Of a stretch of 64,000 nucleotides of DNA, positions 1 to 9,336 are shown piece by piece. The notes beneath the pieces are model-generated. The model saw only the letters and a list, made by a program, of their open reading frames with translations. It did no database searches and was not told the origin of the DNA. Origin of the DNA: Bradyrhizobium sp. BRP22 (GTDB lineage Bacteria > Pseudomonadota > Alphaproteobacteria > Rhizobiales > Xanthobacteraceae); assembly GCF_020194175.1 (NCBI RefSeq), contig NZ_JADYVX010000018.1, positions 85,397-149,396 on the forward strand. The letters run 5' to 3'. The stretch's first letter is position 1; each line of letters opens with the position of its first letter. The position numbers and the translations under genes are program-made.

Positions 1-456
1 ATCGTCGACGATAATGGCCCGGTTCTGGTTGACCTTGGCGCCAGACTTCAAGGGACAATGTCAGGAAGAGCGCGGACGATGGCATTGGGCCACAACCACA
101 TGACGCTCACCGCGTGGCGCTACGCAGATCCGATTGGCTTTGTTGAGCACATGAGGCAACGCGGACCGTACAGGCGGAAGGCTCACGCCTTGTGCGTATC
201 GCTTATATCCGATGTAAGCGGCGTCGTTGCCGGTTATGCAGGGCTCGAAACGATCCGCAAGCTTCCAAGCTTCGCGGATGCAATTGCATTCGTTCCGATA
301 GGCCAAGATCTGGTTCCGACGACCGACTTAGCGTCAACACCAGGAATCGTATATCTCGTAAATAACGATCTGCCGCAGCTTGAAGATGACTATCGTAAGT
401 TGCGAGCAATGCGGATGGATGAAGTATTCGAGTTGACGAACCAAGGTCACGATTAA
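1..456 (+). CDS. ATP-grasp family ligase, C-terminal part (5' end outside the window)
   Basis: The frame is open from base 1, so only the last 151 residues are visible. The opening residues (VLVDLGARLQG followed by TM) resemble the late ATP-grasp motif in which acidic and Asn/Arg residues bind Mg-ATP. The C-terminal part (GIVYLVNNDLPQLEDDY) resembles the end of ATP-grasp amino-acid or peptide ligases. Such enzymes join a carboxylate to an amine through an acyl phosphate. The stop codon overlaps the start of the next gene by one base (TAATG), so the two are probably translationally coupled. The glutamine-synthetase-like neighbour also forms amide bonds through an acyl phosphate, which suggests a two-ligase pathway. 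Substrate unknown; the family call is from motif resemblance only. Confidence 0.6.
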   Translation: MVDDNGPVLVDLGARLQGTMSGRARTMALGHNHMTLTAWRYADPIGFVEHMRQRGPYRRKAHALCVSLISDVSGVVAGYAGLETIRKLPSFADAIAFVPIGQDLVPTTDLASTPGIVYLVNNDLPQLEDDYRKLRAMRMDEVFELTNQGHD

Positions 457-1793
457 TGCCAAGCGAAATCGAGGTGCGTGGCGCGAATGGCGCCCGCGCG
501 GTGGCGATCGGAGTGTGCGACTTTGATGGCGTCCTTCGCGGGAAGCACGTGATGGCTGAAGATATCCCGCATGGAGACAGGACAGTGAGGTTCTCTGAGG
601 CTGTGCTCGCCTGGGATTGTTCGGACCGAGTGATTCCGGTCAGTTTTACCCAGAAGCCGCCATCAGTATTCGGAGACGCCCAACTGCGTATTCTATCGGG
701 CACCGGCCGTCCCCTATCTATTGGCCATGATCAGTATGTCTATCTCGCTGAGTTTGCGGGTGCCCATGAGAGCATCTGCCCACGTGGTGTCCTCCGTAAG
801 GTCCTACGAAGGGCTGCCGACCACGGATACAGTTGCACTGCAGGCTTTGAGTTTGAGTTTACGCTTTTCAAGGAGAGTCCCGAGACAATAGATAACAAGT
901 CTTTTGATCAATGGTCTCCTTTGACGCGTGGCCCCTTCGGGTATTCACTAACGCGAGCCGTCACAAACAAAGAGCTGTTTGATGAGATCCTCGTGCTTTG
1001 TGAGAACGCTAGATTACCTCTCAGCGGGCTTCACTTTGAAACGGGACCCGGCGTCATTGAAGCTTCGCTTTCTCATTGCGATGCTCTAGATGCTGCGGAT
1101 CGAGCAGTCATATTCAAGTCGATGATAAAATCTTGGGCGCAGACGCGAGGCATGATGGCCACGTTTATGGCCAAGGTTTGTGAGAACTGGCCGGGTCAGT
1201 CGGGACATATTCACATCTCAGTGTCAGTCGGTGGTCGAAATGCGTTTTACGACAGCGACTCTAGCCACAACATCTCGAAAACCATGAAACAATTCGTTGG
1301 CGGACAACTGGAATACATGAAGGACTTTTGTGTACTCGCTGCACCCAACGTGAATAGCTATAAAAGACTAGTGCCCGGCTATTGGGCTCCAATTTGCCCA
1401 AGCTGGGGGATAGATAATCGCTCCTGTGCAGTGCGGGTTATTCCGGGAGACCCGGCTGCACACCACCTTGAATACAGACTGACTGGCGCAGATGTGAATC
1501 CTTATCTCGCGCTATCGTGTGCCATCGGCTCGGGCGTGCTGGGCATTGAAGAGAATGCCGCTGTAGCACCACCAGTTGTTGGTGACGCAAGCGAGCAAAA
1601 ACACCCTTTGTTCGAGCGGCTTCCGAAAGATTTGTCAGAGGCGACAAGCCGGTTCGCGCAATCTCCAAAAGCTATCGACCTTTTTGGAGACGAGTTTGTT
1701 GAGGCCTTTTCTTGCTCTCGCCGCTGGGAGTGGGAAGCTATTCAACACCGAGTCACCGACTTTGAACGCCGGCGGTACTTCGAGATCATTTAG
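456..1793 (+). CDS. Glutamine-synthetase-like ligase (gamma-glutamyl or related amide ligase)
   Basis: The 445-residue protein has the glutamine synthetase fold signatures in order: GFEFEF (metal-binding Glu132 and Glu134), ETGPGVIEAS (about 195-204), SGHIHIS (about 249-255), NSYKRLVPGYWAP (about 300-312) and EYRLTGADVNPYL (about 339-351). No metal- or ATP-binding signature seems lost, so it is probably active. Length and motif spelling fit the PuuA/GlnT-like branch that glutamylates amines or other substrates better than housekeeping GlnA. It starts at the ATG overlapping the stop of the upstream ATP-grasp gene. Amide ligation is well supported by family; the substrate is not visible. Confidence 0.85.
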   Translation: MPSEIEVRGANGARAVAIGVCDFDGVLRGKHVMAEDIPHGDRTVRFSEAVLAWDCSDRVIPVSFTQKPPSVFGDAQLRILSGTGRPLSIGHDQYVYLAEFAGAHESICPRGVLRKVLRRAADHGYSCTAGFEFEFTLFKESPETIDNKSFDQWSPLTRGPFGYSLTRAVTNKELFDEILVLCENARLPLSGLHFETGPGVIEASLSHCDALDAADRAVIFKSMIKSWAQTRGMMATFMAKVCENWPGQSGHIHISVSVGGRNAFYDSDSSHNISKTMKQFVGGQLEYMKDFCVLAAPNVNSYKRLVPGYWAPICPSWGIDNRSCAVRVIPGDPAAHHLEYRLTGADVNPYLALSCAIGSGVLGIEENAAVAPPVVGDASEQKHPLFERLPKDLSEATSRFAQSPKAIDLFGDEFVEAFSCSRRWEWEAIQHRVTDFERRRYFEII

Positions 1794-2540
1794 CGTAAGC
1801 GGCATGTACGCCAGTCGAGCCCTTCGGATGACGGTTCGAACTGCAGATCATGCTGTCTCGTCATGCTGGTCGCCTCCGATAGCCGGAGCGACCGTCGACG
1901 GTAGTCACGTGCACGCTATTGCTCCGGCGAGGATCGCCTTGTGTAGCTCGTTGGCCGTTGTGGCTGCGCAGAGCCCTTGCCGCATGCCGCCGTTTGTATG
2001 GTGCTTTCGGCGGCTTGAAGAATTCCTGATAGACGGTCGCATAGATCGCCTGGAGCTCGGCATCCGCCGAAACGGCAATTGGCGACCAAAGGCGGCCATC
2101 GCCGATGGCATTTCAATCTTGTTACGCGCCGCAGACCCGCTTATCGGTCGTTCTTTGATGCTAGTACGCAGGACCGGGGCACCGGCCCGAGAAGCGCGCA
2201 TTGCGGGGTGTCGAACTGGCCTTCGCACCGCTGCCACTGGCCTTGCTGAAGTAGCCTCTGGCGCGCCACAGCTGGTGTCGGCGAACGACCTCAACAATCC
2301 GGTCCCTTGGTGCAGATGAAGCGGAATCCGCTAGCCATCCTATTTGAATCTCATAAAGCCAATCCGGTTAGCGCTTCGGAGCGAGGATATGAAGCCCGAC
2401 ATCTCCTGATGCTTCGTACGCTTCTCCAATTCACAAAGCAGCCGGTAAAACCGGCAATTTAGGTCGGATGTTTTCGCAAGGAGGCAGCAGGAAGCGGCGC
2501 TGGTGACCATAGCCGAGATTTCATTCAACCCGGCTTAGCT
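1794..2540. other. Region without a confident gene
   Basis: Several overlapping frames are open on both strands, but none has a recognisable domain. On the minus strand around 1990-2110 one frame reads AIYATVYQEFFKPPKAP, which looks like real protein sequence. It has no start codon in frame and I cannot assign it to a family. The region probably holds decayed gene debris, in keeping with the rest of this accessory segment. Confidence 0.3.
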
Positions 2541-2792
2541 TCAGGTCGAGTCAACGTCGATCCCCTCACCAGTGCCGTTCTTCTTCGCGATCAGCTCATG
2601 CACGGCCCGACGCCCCGCTTCTGTAAGACCGGCAAGTGTTTGGTTGCCGCTCCTGGCGGATTCAAGTATCCTCCCGGCAACTACTTTCCTTGTCTCATGC
2701 TCTGGTAGTCCAATCGGCAAGAATCGGCATGCCCTTTCTAGGGCCAAATCCATTGCAGCCAGAGTTTTCTTACTAAAACCCTCGCTAATCAC
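2541..2792 (-). CDS. Small conserved rhizobial protein, 83 aa, function unknown
   Basis: The protein is short and alpha-helical (MDLALERACRFLP followed by HETRKVVAGRILESARSG and LAGLTEAGRRAV). I recognise this layout from small conserved proteins found repeatedly in rhizobial genomes, but no function is known to me. The frame is complete, with no membrane segment or signal peptide. It stands alone between two stretches without clear genes. Confidence 0.6.
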   Translation of the reverse strand: MISEGFSKKTLAAMDLALERACRFLPIGLPEHETRKVVAGRILESARSGNQTLAGLTEAGRRAVHELIAKKNGTGEGIDVDST

Positions 2793-3413
2793 TGCTCTTT
2801 CCTATATCGGCACCAACCCGGCTATGTCCTAGCTTTCGCTGCCGCCATTTCCGGTACAATCACACACGTTAAGGAGTCCTGAAGTCTTTCGCGGCCTTTG
2901 CTCCAAGAATCGACTACCCGGAGGGAGCTGCCTGGGAGCAGCCAGCCGTTGTACTGACGGAGTTTTCTCAGCAAGGCGTCGCGAAGATCATCGAGCGGCA
3001 GGAGCTGCGCCTGAGCGCAGCGGCCTCCCTAACGTATTTCGGCAAGCCGTTCAAATGCCGGCCGAATTGGGTCTTGTAATCTGAGCCATTGGTCTCTAAA
3101 GCTGGCGCGTAAGCTTGGTTCCTAGCGACAAGTCGGGCTTGCTCGGGCTCGATGCTACAGCACTTATTCAGGAAGAAGTCCCGGTTGCCGAGCGCGGCTT
3201 TAGCATACTTAGCGCAATCCGCAAGCCCTGGACCTGGAAGAAACACCCCCCTCCGTCCTCGGCAGATACTTGGGCTACTATGTGGACTCACCTGAGGACA
3301 TGAACGCCGCAAATCGGCGCGGGACGACGCGCGGGGTGATTGAGATCATCTCGCCGATGAACTACGCTACACCTGCGGGCATTTTGTATCAGCTCCAACC
3401 GCTCCCTGAACGA
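2793..3413. other. Region without a confident gene (possible 114-codon reading frame on minus strand)
   Basis: A minus-strand frame spans 2968-3312. Its C-terminal half (AKYAKAALGNRDFFLNKC and later GRHLNGLPKYVREA) has an ordinary protein-like composition. There is no motif I can name and the first 30 codons look non-coding. It may be the tail of a lost gene. Nothing else in this stretch can be supported. Confidence 0.25.
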
Positions 3414-3602
3414 TCAGAATGGACGACGCTTGCGCGCTCCTGGTGCCGCCTGGCGCGAGCCCGGTGATTGATCCCCAGCCCAAGCAAGAAGAGCTGCCAA
3501 AATCACGAAGATCGAAATCACGGCGGCAGAAACCAAGAGCGCATCGGTGCGCTTAACGGCCTCCATAGGACCGTTCAAAGAGGCATCTTTGACCTTGATC
3601 AA
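3414..3602 (-). CDS. Small single-span membrane protein, 62 aa
   Basis: Residues about 20-43 (ALLVSAAVISIFVILAALLA) form one clear hydrophobic helix, preceded by a polar N-terminus and followed by a basic tail. The frame starts about 30 bases after the stop of the Fnr-like regulator on the same strand, so it could share its transcript. No family is recognised. A chance frame is possible, but the well-formed membrane segment makes a real small protein plausible. Confidence 0.4.
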   Translation of the reverse strand: MIKVKDASLNGPMEAVKRTDALLVSAAVISIFVILAALLAWAGDQSPGSRQAAPGARKRRPF

Positions 3603-3633
3603 ACGAGGACAAAAGAACCCAACCTAACGCGCT

Positions 3634-4353
3634 TCAATCTACAATCCCTGACAATGTTTCGGCGCGGGGGACATCTAATAGGACAACGCTACCGGCAAAG
3701 ATTTGAATCACACCATTGCGTTCGAACTTTGAGAAGGTACGGCTTACTGTCTCAACCGTGAGCCCCAGATGATCCGCTATGTCCAGCCGTCTCATCGGAA
3801 GGGGAAGAATTTCTCCACCACGGCCAATTCCACTCAATCGGTCGCGCCAGCCGATCAGAAAGCTAGCTACCTTCTCCTCGGCGGAGCGCCGTCCGAGCGA
3901 CACCATATGTTCTTGTGCCCGGGCCAACTCGCGGCCCGCCATTTCGATGATACGGCAGAGCAGGCGCGGACGATTCTCGGCGAATGTGGCAAACGACTCC
4001 TTGGAGAACTGGCACAGCGCGACCCGGCCAATCGCGTCAGCGGAGAACTCGTGCTGCGGAACGCTGGAGAGCCCAAGAAAATCGCCCGGCAATGCGAAAC
4101 CTAAGATCTGGCGCCTGCTGTCCGGCAACAGCTTGTACTGGCGTAGAGTACCCTCGTGCACATTAAAGAACGACGTTGCAATGTTTGCCTGTGCGAACAC
4201 GGTAGCCTCGGATTCCAAACATACATGGCGCGTCAGCTGCGCCAATTCGTGCAACTCGGTCGTGTCGAGCGCTCCGCAGATGGCAAAGCTCCTCACCGTG
4301 CACTCATGACACGATCGACAATGTGCTCCTTCCCCCAACTCCGAAATCTTCAC
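3634..4353 (-). CDS. Crp/Fnr-family regulator with N-terminal cysteine cluster (FnrN/FixK1-like oxygen sensor)
   Basis: The 239-residue protein has an N-terminal cysteine set (C12, C15, C18, C26; C15-x2-C18-x7-C26 fits FnrN) and a further internal Cys in VALCQF. This is the layout of FNR-type proteins that hold an oxygen-labile [4Fe-4S] cluster. A cyclic-nucleotide-fold domain follows, then a helix-turn-helix with the E-x2-SR recognition motif (VETVSRTF), which in FNR and FixK reads TTGAT half-sites. The start is GTG behind a GGAGGG ribosome binding site. A perfect TTGAT-N4-ATCAA box lies about 90 bases upstream, so autoregulation is likely. It differs from FixK2-type proteins, which lack the cysteine cluster. 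Confidence 0.85.
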   Translation of the reverse strand: MKISELGEGAHCRSCHECTVRSFAICGALDTTELHELAQLTRHVCLESEATVFAQANIATSFFNVHEGTLRQYKLLPDSRRQILGFALPGDFLGLSSVPQHEFSADAIGRVALCQFSKESFATFAENRPRLLCRIIEMAGRELARAQEHMVSLGRRSAEEKVASFLIGWRDRLSGIGRGGEILPLPMRRLDIADHLGLTVETVSRTFSKFERNGVIQIFAGSVVLLDVPRAETLSGIVD

Positions 4354-4440
4354 ACATCCCTCCGCGGCCCGCGTGCAGGCGCGTTATGGGTGCGTTCCCG
4401 CGGGTGGATGCAGTGTAGCGTCCGTCGGGATGAGGTGTCG

Positions 4441-4454
4441 TTGATGTAGATCAA
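4441..4454. promoter_or_regulatory. FNR/FixK box (TTGATGTAGATCAA)
   Basis: This is a perfect match to the TTGAT-N4-ATCAA consensus for FNR and FixK proteins. It lies upstream of the Fnr-like gene, whose recognition helix carries the matching E-x2-SR motif. It could mediate autoregulation under low oxygen. Confidence 0.8.
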
Positions 4455-4934
4455 TCACCGGAGACAGCCTGAGCCTATGCGTTATGCGACCCGGTGGAGG
4501 TCTTTGAGGGCGAGCTCGAGCTTGCCAGTGAGATCCACGGCACCTCCATCGGAGCGCTGCACATCTTTTGCGCGCCCCCGCTGTTGCAGGTGTCGGGCCT
4601 GCAGCAGCATCAGGTGATGGATGTTCACCCACTCGTGCCAGTGGTTAGCATCAGTGTCGAGGGTCGACGAAGTCCGCAGCGGGCTCCCGACCTATTGAAC
4701 AGAGCAGTATCGCCACGAAGAACCTCCTCCCTAAAGGCAATTCTTACACCTCGCTGGTACCACACGGCGATACGGCTGGAGCCTGCGGGCAAGAGCCGGC
4801 TCGCCATGCGGGCCGGAACGGTGAAAGGTTGAGCTCAGTCAAATCCCTTCCGGAGGGCTTTATGGATGTGAGGATGGCTCGCCCGGACCGCTGCGTCGTA
4901 TGAGGCGGGAACCAATCTTCCCAACTTTCTACGA
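4455..4934. other. Region without a confident gene
   Basis: On the minus strand a short frame ending near 4481 reads HWHEWVNIHHLMLLQARHLQ, which looks like genuine protein sequence. It lacks a start codon and runs into a stop near 4695, so it is at most a gene remnant. The plus-strand frame at 4494-4832 is its shadow. Confidence 0.25.
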
Positions 4935-5138
4935 TCAACCGATCACGACCTTTTCGGTTCGACTACGTCCGGACTTGCGGTCTACACCGATTTCATAACT
5001 GACGCGGTCGCCTTGCTTGGGCGCTACACCAGGAGCCAAGCTGCTCACGTGAAAGAATAGGTCTTCGCCGCCGGCGTCAGGCGCTATGAAGCCGTAACCC
5101 CTATCTTCCTTAAACAGCTTCACCTTGCCTTTGGGCAT
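4935..5138 (-). CDS. Cold-shock-domain protein (CspA family)
   Basis: The 67-residue protein is a single cold-shock domain. It carries the RNP1-like GYGFIAP and RNP2-like DLFFHVS motifs, through which these proteins bind single-stranded RNA or DNA. Length is typical (66-70 aa). The start is the ATG of MPKGKVKLF. Residues about 55-60 (RKSGRS) are more basic than in the main chromosomal copies, as in other accessory Csp paralogues. Its role is probably as an RNA chaperone in stress or symbiosis; the gene is monocistronic. Confidence 0.92.
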   Translation of the reverse strand: MPKGKVKLFKEDRGYGFIAPDAGGEDLFFHVSSLAPGVAPKQGDRVSYEIGVDRKSGRSRTEKVVIG

Positions 5139-5834
5139 GTTGTTCTCTCCGAATCACGTAAGTTAACGGCACATCAGATCATTAAACTCGACATACCTGG
5201 TCGTCTCAAGTGATTTGCGGAATTGGCATTGGCGTTGGTGCGCCAGTTCCGCCCCCTTCCGTCGGCAGATCAGTCGAACGATGGTAGGGCGCACACCGAA
5301 CAGCGGCCGTGCTGTTCACCCGTGCAAAGGGCCGCAACAGCTTTGGAAACGTATGACGACCAGGACGCTCCCGCTACGGATGTTTCTTTGCTAGCGGTTT
5401 GATCAGCAATAAGATCTGGTTCTTTGGGATTGGGACCTTCTGCCCAATTTGCCCAATCCCGAGTTCGTGGCGGTCAGACATGCCCACCTGGACGGGACGC
5501 TAGCTACGGAAGCTCGCGGCGAGAGCCGTGATCGCAGCGCGATGCACCTGGCGATCCCTCGCGACGCCTTTCGACAACGGCACATGGCGATCGGCGCAGC
5601 GATCTTCACGCGAACGGTGCCCTGTCACGGCCAACCGAGGAAGATCGTCCCGCCCGCGATACGAGGCTAGATGGCGCCCTCCGGCTTGATTTCAGTTAGC
5701 CAAGCAAGTGGGTACGAATCCTCCGGGATGCGCGTCGATATAACAGGGCTCCTCCTTCAAAGCGGGGTGCATTTTGGCGCAGAAATGCATGCGTGCTCCC
5801 TATAAAAAAGCCGCGATGGGACATTGCCCCGGGA
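5139..5834. other. Intergenic stretch with no supported gene
   Basis: It contains the upstream region of the cold-shock gene and the downstream region of metE. Overlapping frames near 5403-5670 exist on both strands but have no recognisable domain, and neither is convincing. Confidence 0.4.
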
Positions 5835-8162
5835 TCAGGACGCCGCCCGCAATTCACGAGCAGCGGCGACCATATTAATGAGCGCGGGACACACCTCCTC
5901 CCATCGGCGGGTTTTCAGGCCGCAATCGGGATTGACCCAGAGCTGCGCATCTGAAAGGTGATGCCGCGCTAGCGCAATGAGATTTTTCATCTCGGCCGCA
6001 TCCGGCACGCGCGGCGAGTGGATGTCGTAAACCCCCGGTCCGATTTCATTAGGATATTTGTAGCTTTTGAAGGCGTCCAGTAGTTGCATCTTTGACCGCG
6101 ACGTCTCGATCGAGATGACGTCGGCGTCCAGCGCCGCGATCGCATCAATGATGTCGTTGAACTCGGAATAACACATATGGGTGTGGATCTGGGTCTCGTC
6201 GGCCACGCCCGATGAGCAAATGCGGAAGCTGTCTACGGCCCAGCCGAGGTAGGTCTTCCATTGTGACTTACGCAGCGGCAATCCTTCTCGAAGCGCGGCC
6301 TCGTCAATCTGGATCATCATCGCGCCAGACTTCTCGAGGTCGATCACTTCATCGCGGATCGCTAGCGCGATCTGACGGCAAGCTTCGCTCCGCGGAATAT
6401 CATCGCGGACGAACGACCAGTTCAGGATTGTCACCGGTCCTGTCAAGATCGCCTTCAGTGGCTTCTTGGTCAGCGACTGCGCGTGGCCCCACCACCGCAG
6501 GGTCATCGGCTTCCTCCGAGAGACGTCGCCAAACAGGATGGGTGGCCGGACGTAGCGCGAGCCATAGGACTGAACCCAACCATGCTTAGCGAAGGCGAAG
6601 CCGGACAGCTGCTCGCCGAAATACTGCACCATGTCATTGCGCTCGAACTCGCCATGCACGAGAACGTCAAGACCGATGTCTTCCTGCCAGCGCACCGCGC
6701 GTGCCGTCTCCTCCATGAGAAACTGCTCGTATTGTGCATCGCTCATCGTTCCCCGTGCATGAGCGGCGCGGGCATTGCGCACTTCTGCCGTCTGGGGGAA
6801 TGATCCGATCGTTGTTGTGGGAAATGTTGGCAATCCGAACCGCGCGCGCTGAACCTCGGCGCGCCGGGCGAAAGCGCTGCGGCGTCGCCCGCTGCTCTCA
6901 TCAATTGCAGCCATTCGCTTGGCGACCTTCGCATTGTGAGCGTTGGGCGATGTTTCACGCGCGACAGCCGCGCCTTCCCAGTCCGCAAGTACATCCGCGG
7001 CGTCCTCCCGGCCCAGAGCCAGCACGCGCCCGAGCGTTGAGAGCTCTCCGATCTTCTGGACGGAGAATGCAAGCCACTTTTTGACGTTCGGATCGAGGTC
7101 GGTCTCGAGTTCGAGGTCGATCGGGATATGAGGCAGCGAGCATGACGGTGCAATCTGCACGCGATCGCTGCCGAGCTTTGCGATGGCAGGTTCGAGCCGG
7201 TCAAGCACCGCTGGAAGGTTCGAACGCCAGACATTGCGGCCATCGACTACGCCGAGAGAGATGACAAGATCCTGTCGAGCGGCGGCGACAATCGCGTTCA
7301 ACTGCTCCGGGGCGCGGACCAGGTCGATGTGAAGGCCCGCGACCGGCAACCTCAAAGCGGTTTCCAGATCCTCGCCAATCGTTCCGAAATAGGTAACGAG
7401 CACGATCTTGAGATCGGGAACTTGCTTGGCCAGGTGGGCGTAGGTCCGGCGCAACGCGTCGCGTGTAGCATCATCGAGGTCCAGAACAAGACATGGCTCG
7501 TCCAGTTGAACCCAGTCGGCGCCGCTTAGGGCCAGTTCGCGGAGAACGTCGACATAGACCGGCAGCAGGCTATCAAGCAGCAACAGTGGGTCGAATGCCG
7601 GATCAGCGCTCTTGCCGAGCTTCAGAAAGGTGACCGGACCAACCAGCACTGGACGCGTCTGGTGGCCCAGGCTTTTCGCCTCTTTATACTCCTCGATCGG
7701 CTTACGAGAGGAAAGCATGAAGATCTGGTGTTCATGAAATTCCGGCACCATGTAGTGATGGTTGGTGTCGAACCATTTGGTCATCTCCTGTGCTGCCGCG
7801 CCCTGCTCGGCGTGAGCGCAGTTGGCATTATGGTCGTCGCGCTGTGCGCCGCGGGCCATCGCAAAGTAGGTCTCGAGCGAAACAGGGCCCGCGGACCAAC
7901 CATAAATTTCCGGAATGGCACCGACCATCACGCTGGTATCGAGCACATGGTCATAAAGCGAGAAGTCATTTGAAGGAACAACGGTTGCGCCTAGCGATTT
8001 CTGCCGCGCCCAGTTAGCGACGCGAAGCGCAGCCGCAGTCTCAAGAAGCTGCGTTTCGTTAGACTTACCGGCCCAATAGCTCTCGAGCGCGAGTTTCAGT
8101 TCGCGGCGCGGGCCGATGCGCGGCGTGCCGAGAGTAGCAACCGGAATCGAGAGAAGAGACAT
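5835..8162 (-). CDS. metE: Cobalamin-independent methionine synthase MetE
   Basis: MetE transfers a methyl group from 5-methyltetrahydropteroyl-triglutamate to homocysteine. The protein has the usual tandem-barrel layout: an N-terminal half starting LSIPVATLGTPRIGPRRELK, and a catalytic C-terminal half with TTIGSFPQTAEVR, the zinc-site segment HTHMCYSEF and the late WVNPDCGLKTR. The ATG giving MSLLSIPV at 8162 is preferred over the in-frame start eight codons upstream. The frame is intact (775 aa), unlike most neighbours. It is preceded by a cobalamin riboswitch and a terminator-like hairpin, so expression should fall when B12 is available for MetH. Confidence 0.96.
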   Translation of the reverse strand: MSLLSIPVATLGTPRIGPRRELKLALESYWAGKSNETQLLETAAALRVANWARQKSLGATVVPSNDFSLYDHVLDTSVMVGAIPEIYGWSAGPVSLETYFAMARGAQRDDHNANCAHAEQGAAAQEMTKWFDTNHHYMVPEFHEHQIFMLSSRKPIEEYKEAKSLGHQTRPVLVGPVTFLKLGKSADPAFDPLLLLDSLLPVYVDVLRELALSGADWVQLDEPCLVLDLDDATRDALRRTYAHLAKQVPDLKIVLVTYFGTIGEDLETALRLPVAGLHIDLVRAPEQLNAIVAAARQDLVISLGVVDGRNVWRSNLPAVLDRLEPAIAKLGSDRVQIAPSCSLPHIPIDLELETDLDPNVKKWLAFSVQKIGELSTLGRVLALGREDAADVLADWEGAAVARETSPNAHNAKVAKRMAAIDESSGRRRSAFARRAEVQRARFGLPTFPTTTIGSFPQTAEVRNARAAHARGTMSDAQYEQFLMEETARAVRWQEDIGLDVLVHGEFERNDMVQYFGEQLSGFAFAKHGWVQSYGSRYVRPPILFGDVSRRKPMTLRWWGHAQSLTKKPLKAILTGPVTILNWSFVRDDIPRSEACRQIALAIRDEVIDLEKSGAMMIQIDEAALREGLPLRKSQWKTYLGWAVDSFRICSSGVADETQIHTHMCYSEFNDIIDAIAALDADVISIETSRSKMQLLDAFKSYKYPNEIGPGVYDIHSPRVPDAAEMKNLIALARHHLSDAQLWVNPDCGLKTRRWEEVCPALINMVAAARELRAAS

Positions 8163-8208
8163 AGCTTTAACCCCATGTTGGGGCAAAGGCTGTGGCGGAC
8201 GCGTGCAG

Positions 8209-8227
8209 AAAAAGCCACCGCGGCGGC
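8209..8227 (-). terminator. Possible riboswitch-controlled intrinsic terminator before metE
   Basis: Read on the minus strand, a short GC stem (GCCGC with GGTGGC, one G-U pair and a 4-base loop) is followed directly by five T residues. It lies between the cobalamin riboswitch and the metE start, where an expression-platform terminator would be expected. The stem is only about 5 bp, so this is tentative. Confidence 0.45.
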
Positions 8228-8278
8228 AACTGCTTGGCGCACCACCGGGACACCCCGCCCGTGGACGAATATGCTGTC

Positions 8279-8470
8279 GGGGCAGGTCTCCTGGCTCGCG
8301 GGTCGTCGCTACTGTCCGGCCTTCCCGAAGTCGCGTGGCTTCAGTGACTTGTATTGGACAGCGGCTCGCCGCCTACAGTTGCGGGGGCAGCGCCGGCATC
8401 ACACCGGCTTCCCTCTTAGCTCCGGATCAATCCGGAGCACCTCGACAGATCCGATTATCTGCAAGAGGAC
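8279..8470 (-). promoter_or_regulatory. Cobalamin (B12) riboswitch upstream of metE
   Basis: On the minus strand the conserved elements occur in order. GGAAGCCGGTGTGATGCCGG leads into GCGCTGCCCCCGCAACTG (complement of about 8376-8412), and the 3' element GCCAGGAGACCTGCC follows (complement of 8281-8295). These are the core signatures of AdoCbl riboswitches, including the B12 box. The element ends about 115 bases before the metE start. Established biology: B12 binding represses metE, so the B12-dependent enzyme MetH is used instead. Confidence 0.93.
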
Positions 8471-9336
8471 CGTTCCGTCAACTATCGAAAATCACCCGTG
8501 CGGCGTTCCCCCGCTTGTGGGAAACAGAGGCAACTAGCGCCTTCTCATCGTGCGGCCGATCGCCCCATTGAGTTCCGCGCGTCGGCGTTCGATCTTCAAT
8601 CTTGTGGATGCCGCCGTCGCGGGATCGCTGCTCCGGAATTGCTCGTACTCCTTACAAAGCGCCCCCGGATGCAGATTGCGGCGCAACGACAAAGTTTCTC
8701 CTTGGATTCAGACGAGATTGGCCGTGCGAGGACGAAAGCGATCCTTGCGGTGGGGAAGCAACACTGCCGTCATCTCGCGACGCTCTGGGCATCGCGGACG
8801 CCAGTTATGCCGATCCTAAGCCACCGCACAACCTTGGTCGATCTCGGGCGCTCAATTTTCTCCAGCAGCGAAGTTGCGTCCCTGAAGCAATCTGCCGATG
8901 ACCTGGTGGTAAAACCACCCGTTCAGACTGCTACATCGCCTTCCAGGCTCTTGCCTGAAAGCTATAGCGCCGATCTCGTCGCCCTCACGGCGGACTGTTC
9001 ACTCCGTCGTCTCCGGATTTTGAACGGTCGCACTGCGTATCGGTCAATTGACGTTCCGGCTGCACAACCAAGGGGCACCGTGACCTCACCAATTGGGCTG
9101 GGGCACTGCGTGCAACTGATGATCTTTGCACAAAAGATGCGATACATACGCAAAAATCACCGCCAAACGGCGCAAGAAGTCGCTTATCCGATCATTTGTT
9201 CGCGCGTATAGACCACCACGAAGTATCTCCCCACATTGATCTATGTGCTCACAAGCTTGGAGTCTCGGTGAGTAGTCGATCCACTCATCTCGATGCTCCT
9301 TCAGCGGCCCCTTGGGGCGTTTCCTCCCTCTGACTT
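8471..9336. other. Region without a confident gene; long unassigned frame 8498-9211 (+)
   Basis: A 237-codon plus-strand frame covers most of this stretch. It has no domain, signal or membrane segment I recognise, and its first part overlaps the upstream part of the riboswitch leader. It may be a chance frame. A 14-base hairpin (GGTGGTAAAACCACC) lies near 8905-8920. No other feature is supported. Confidence 0.25.
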
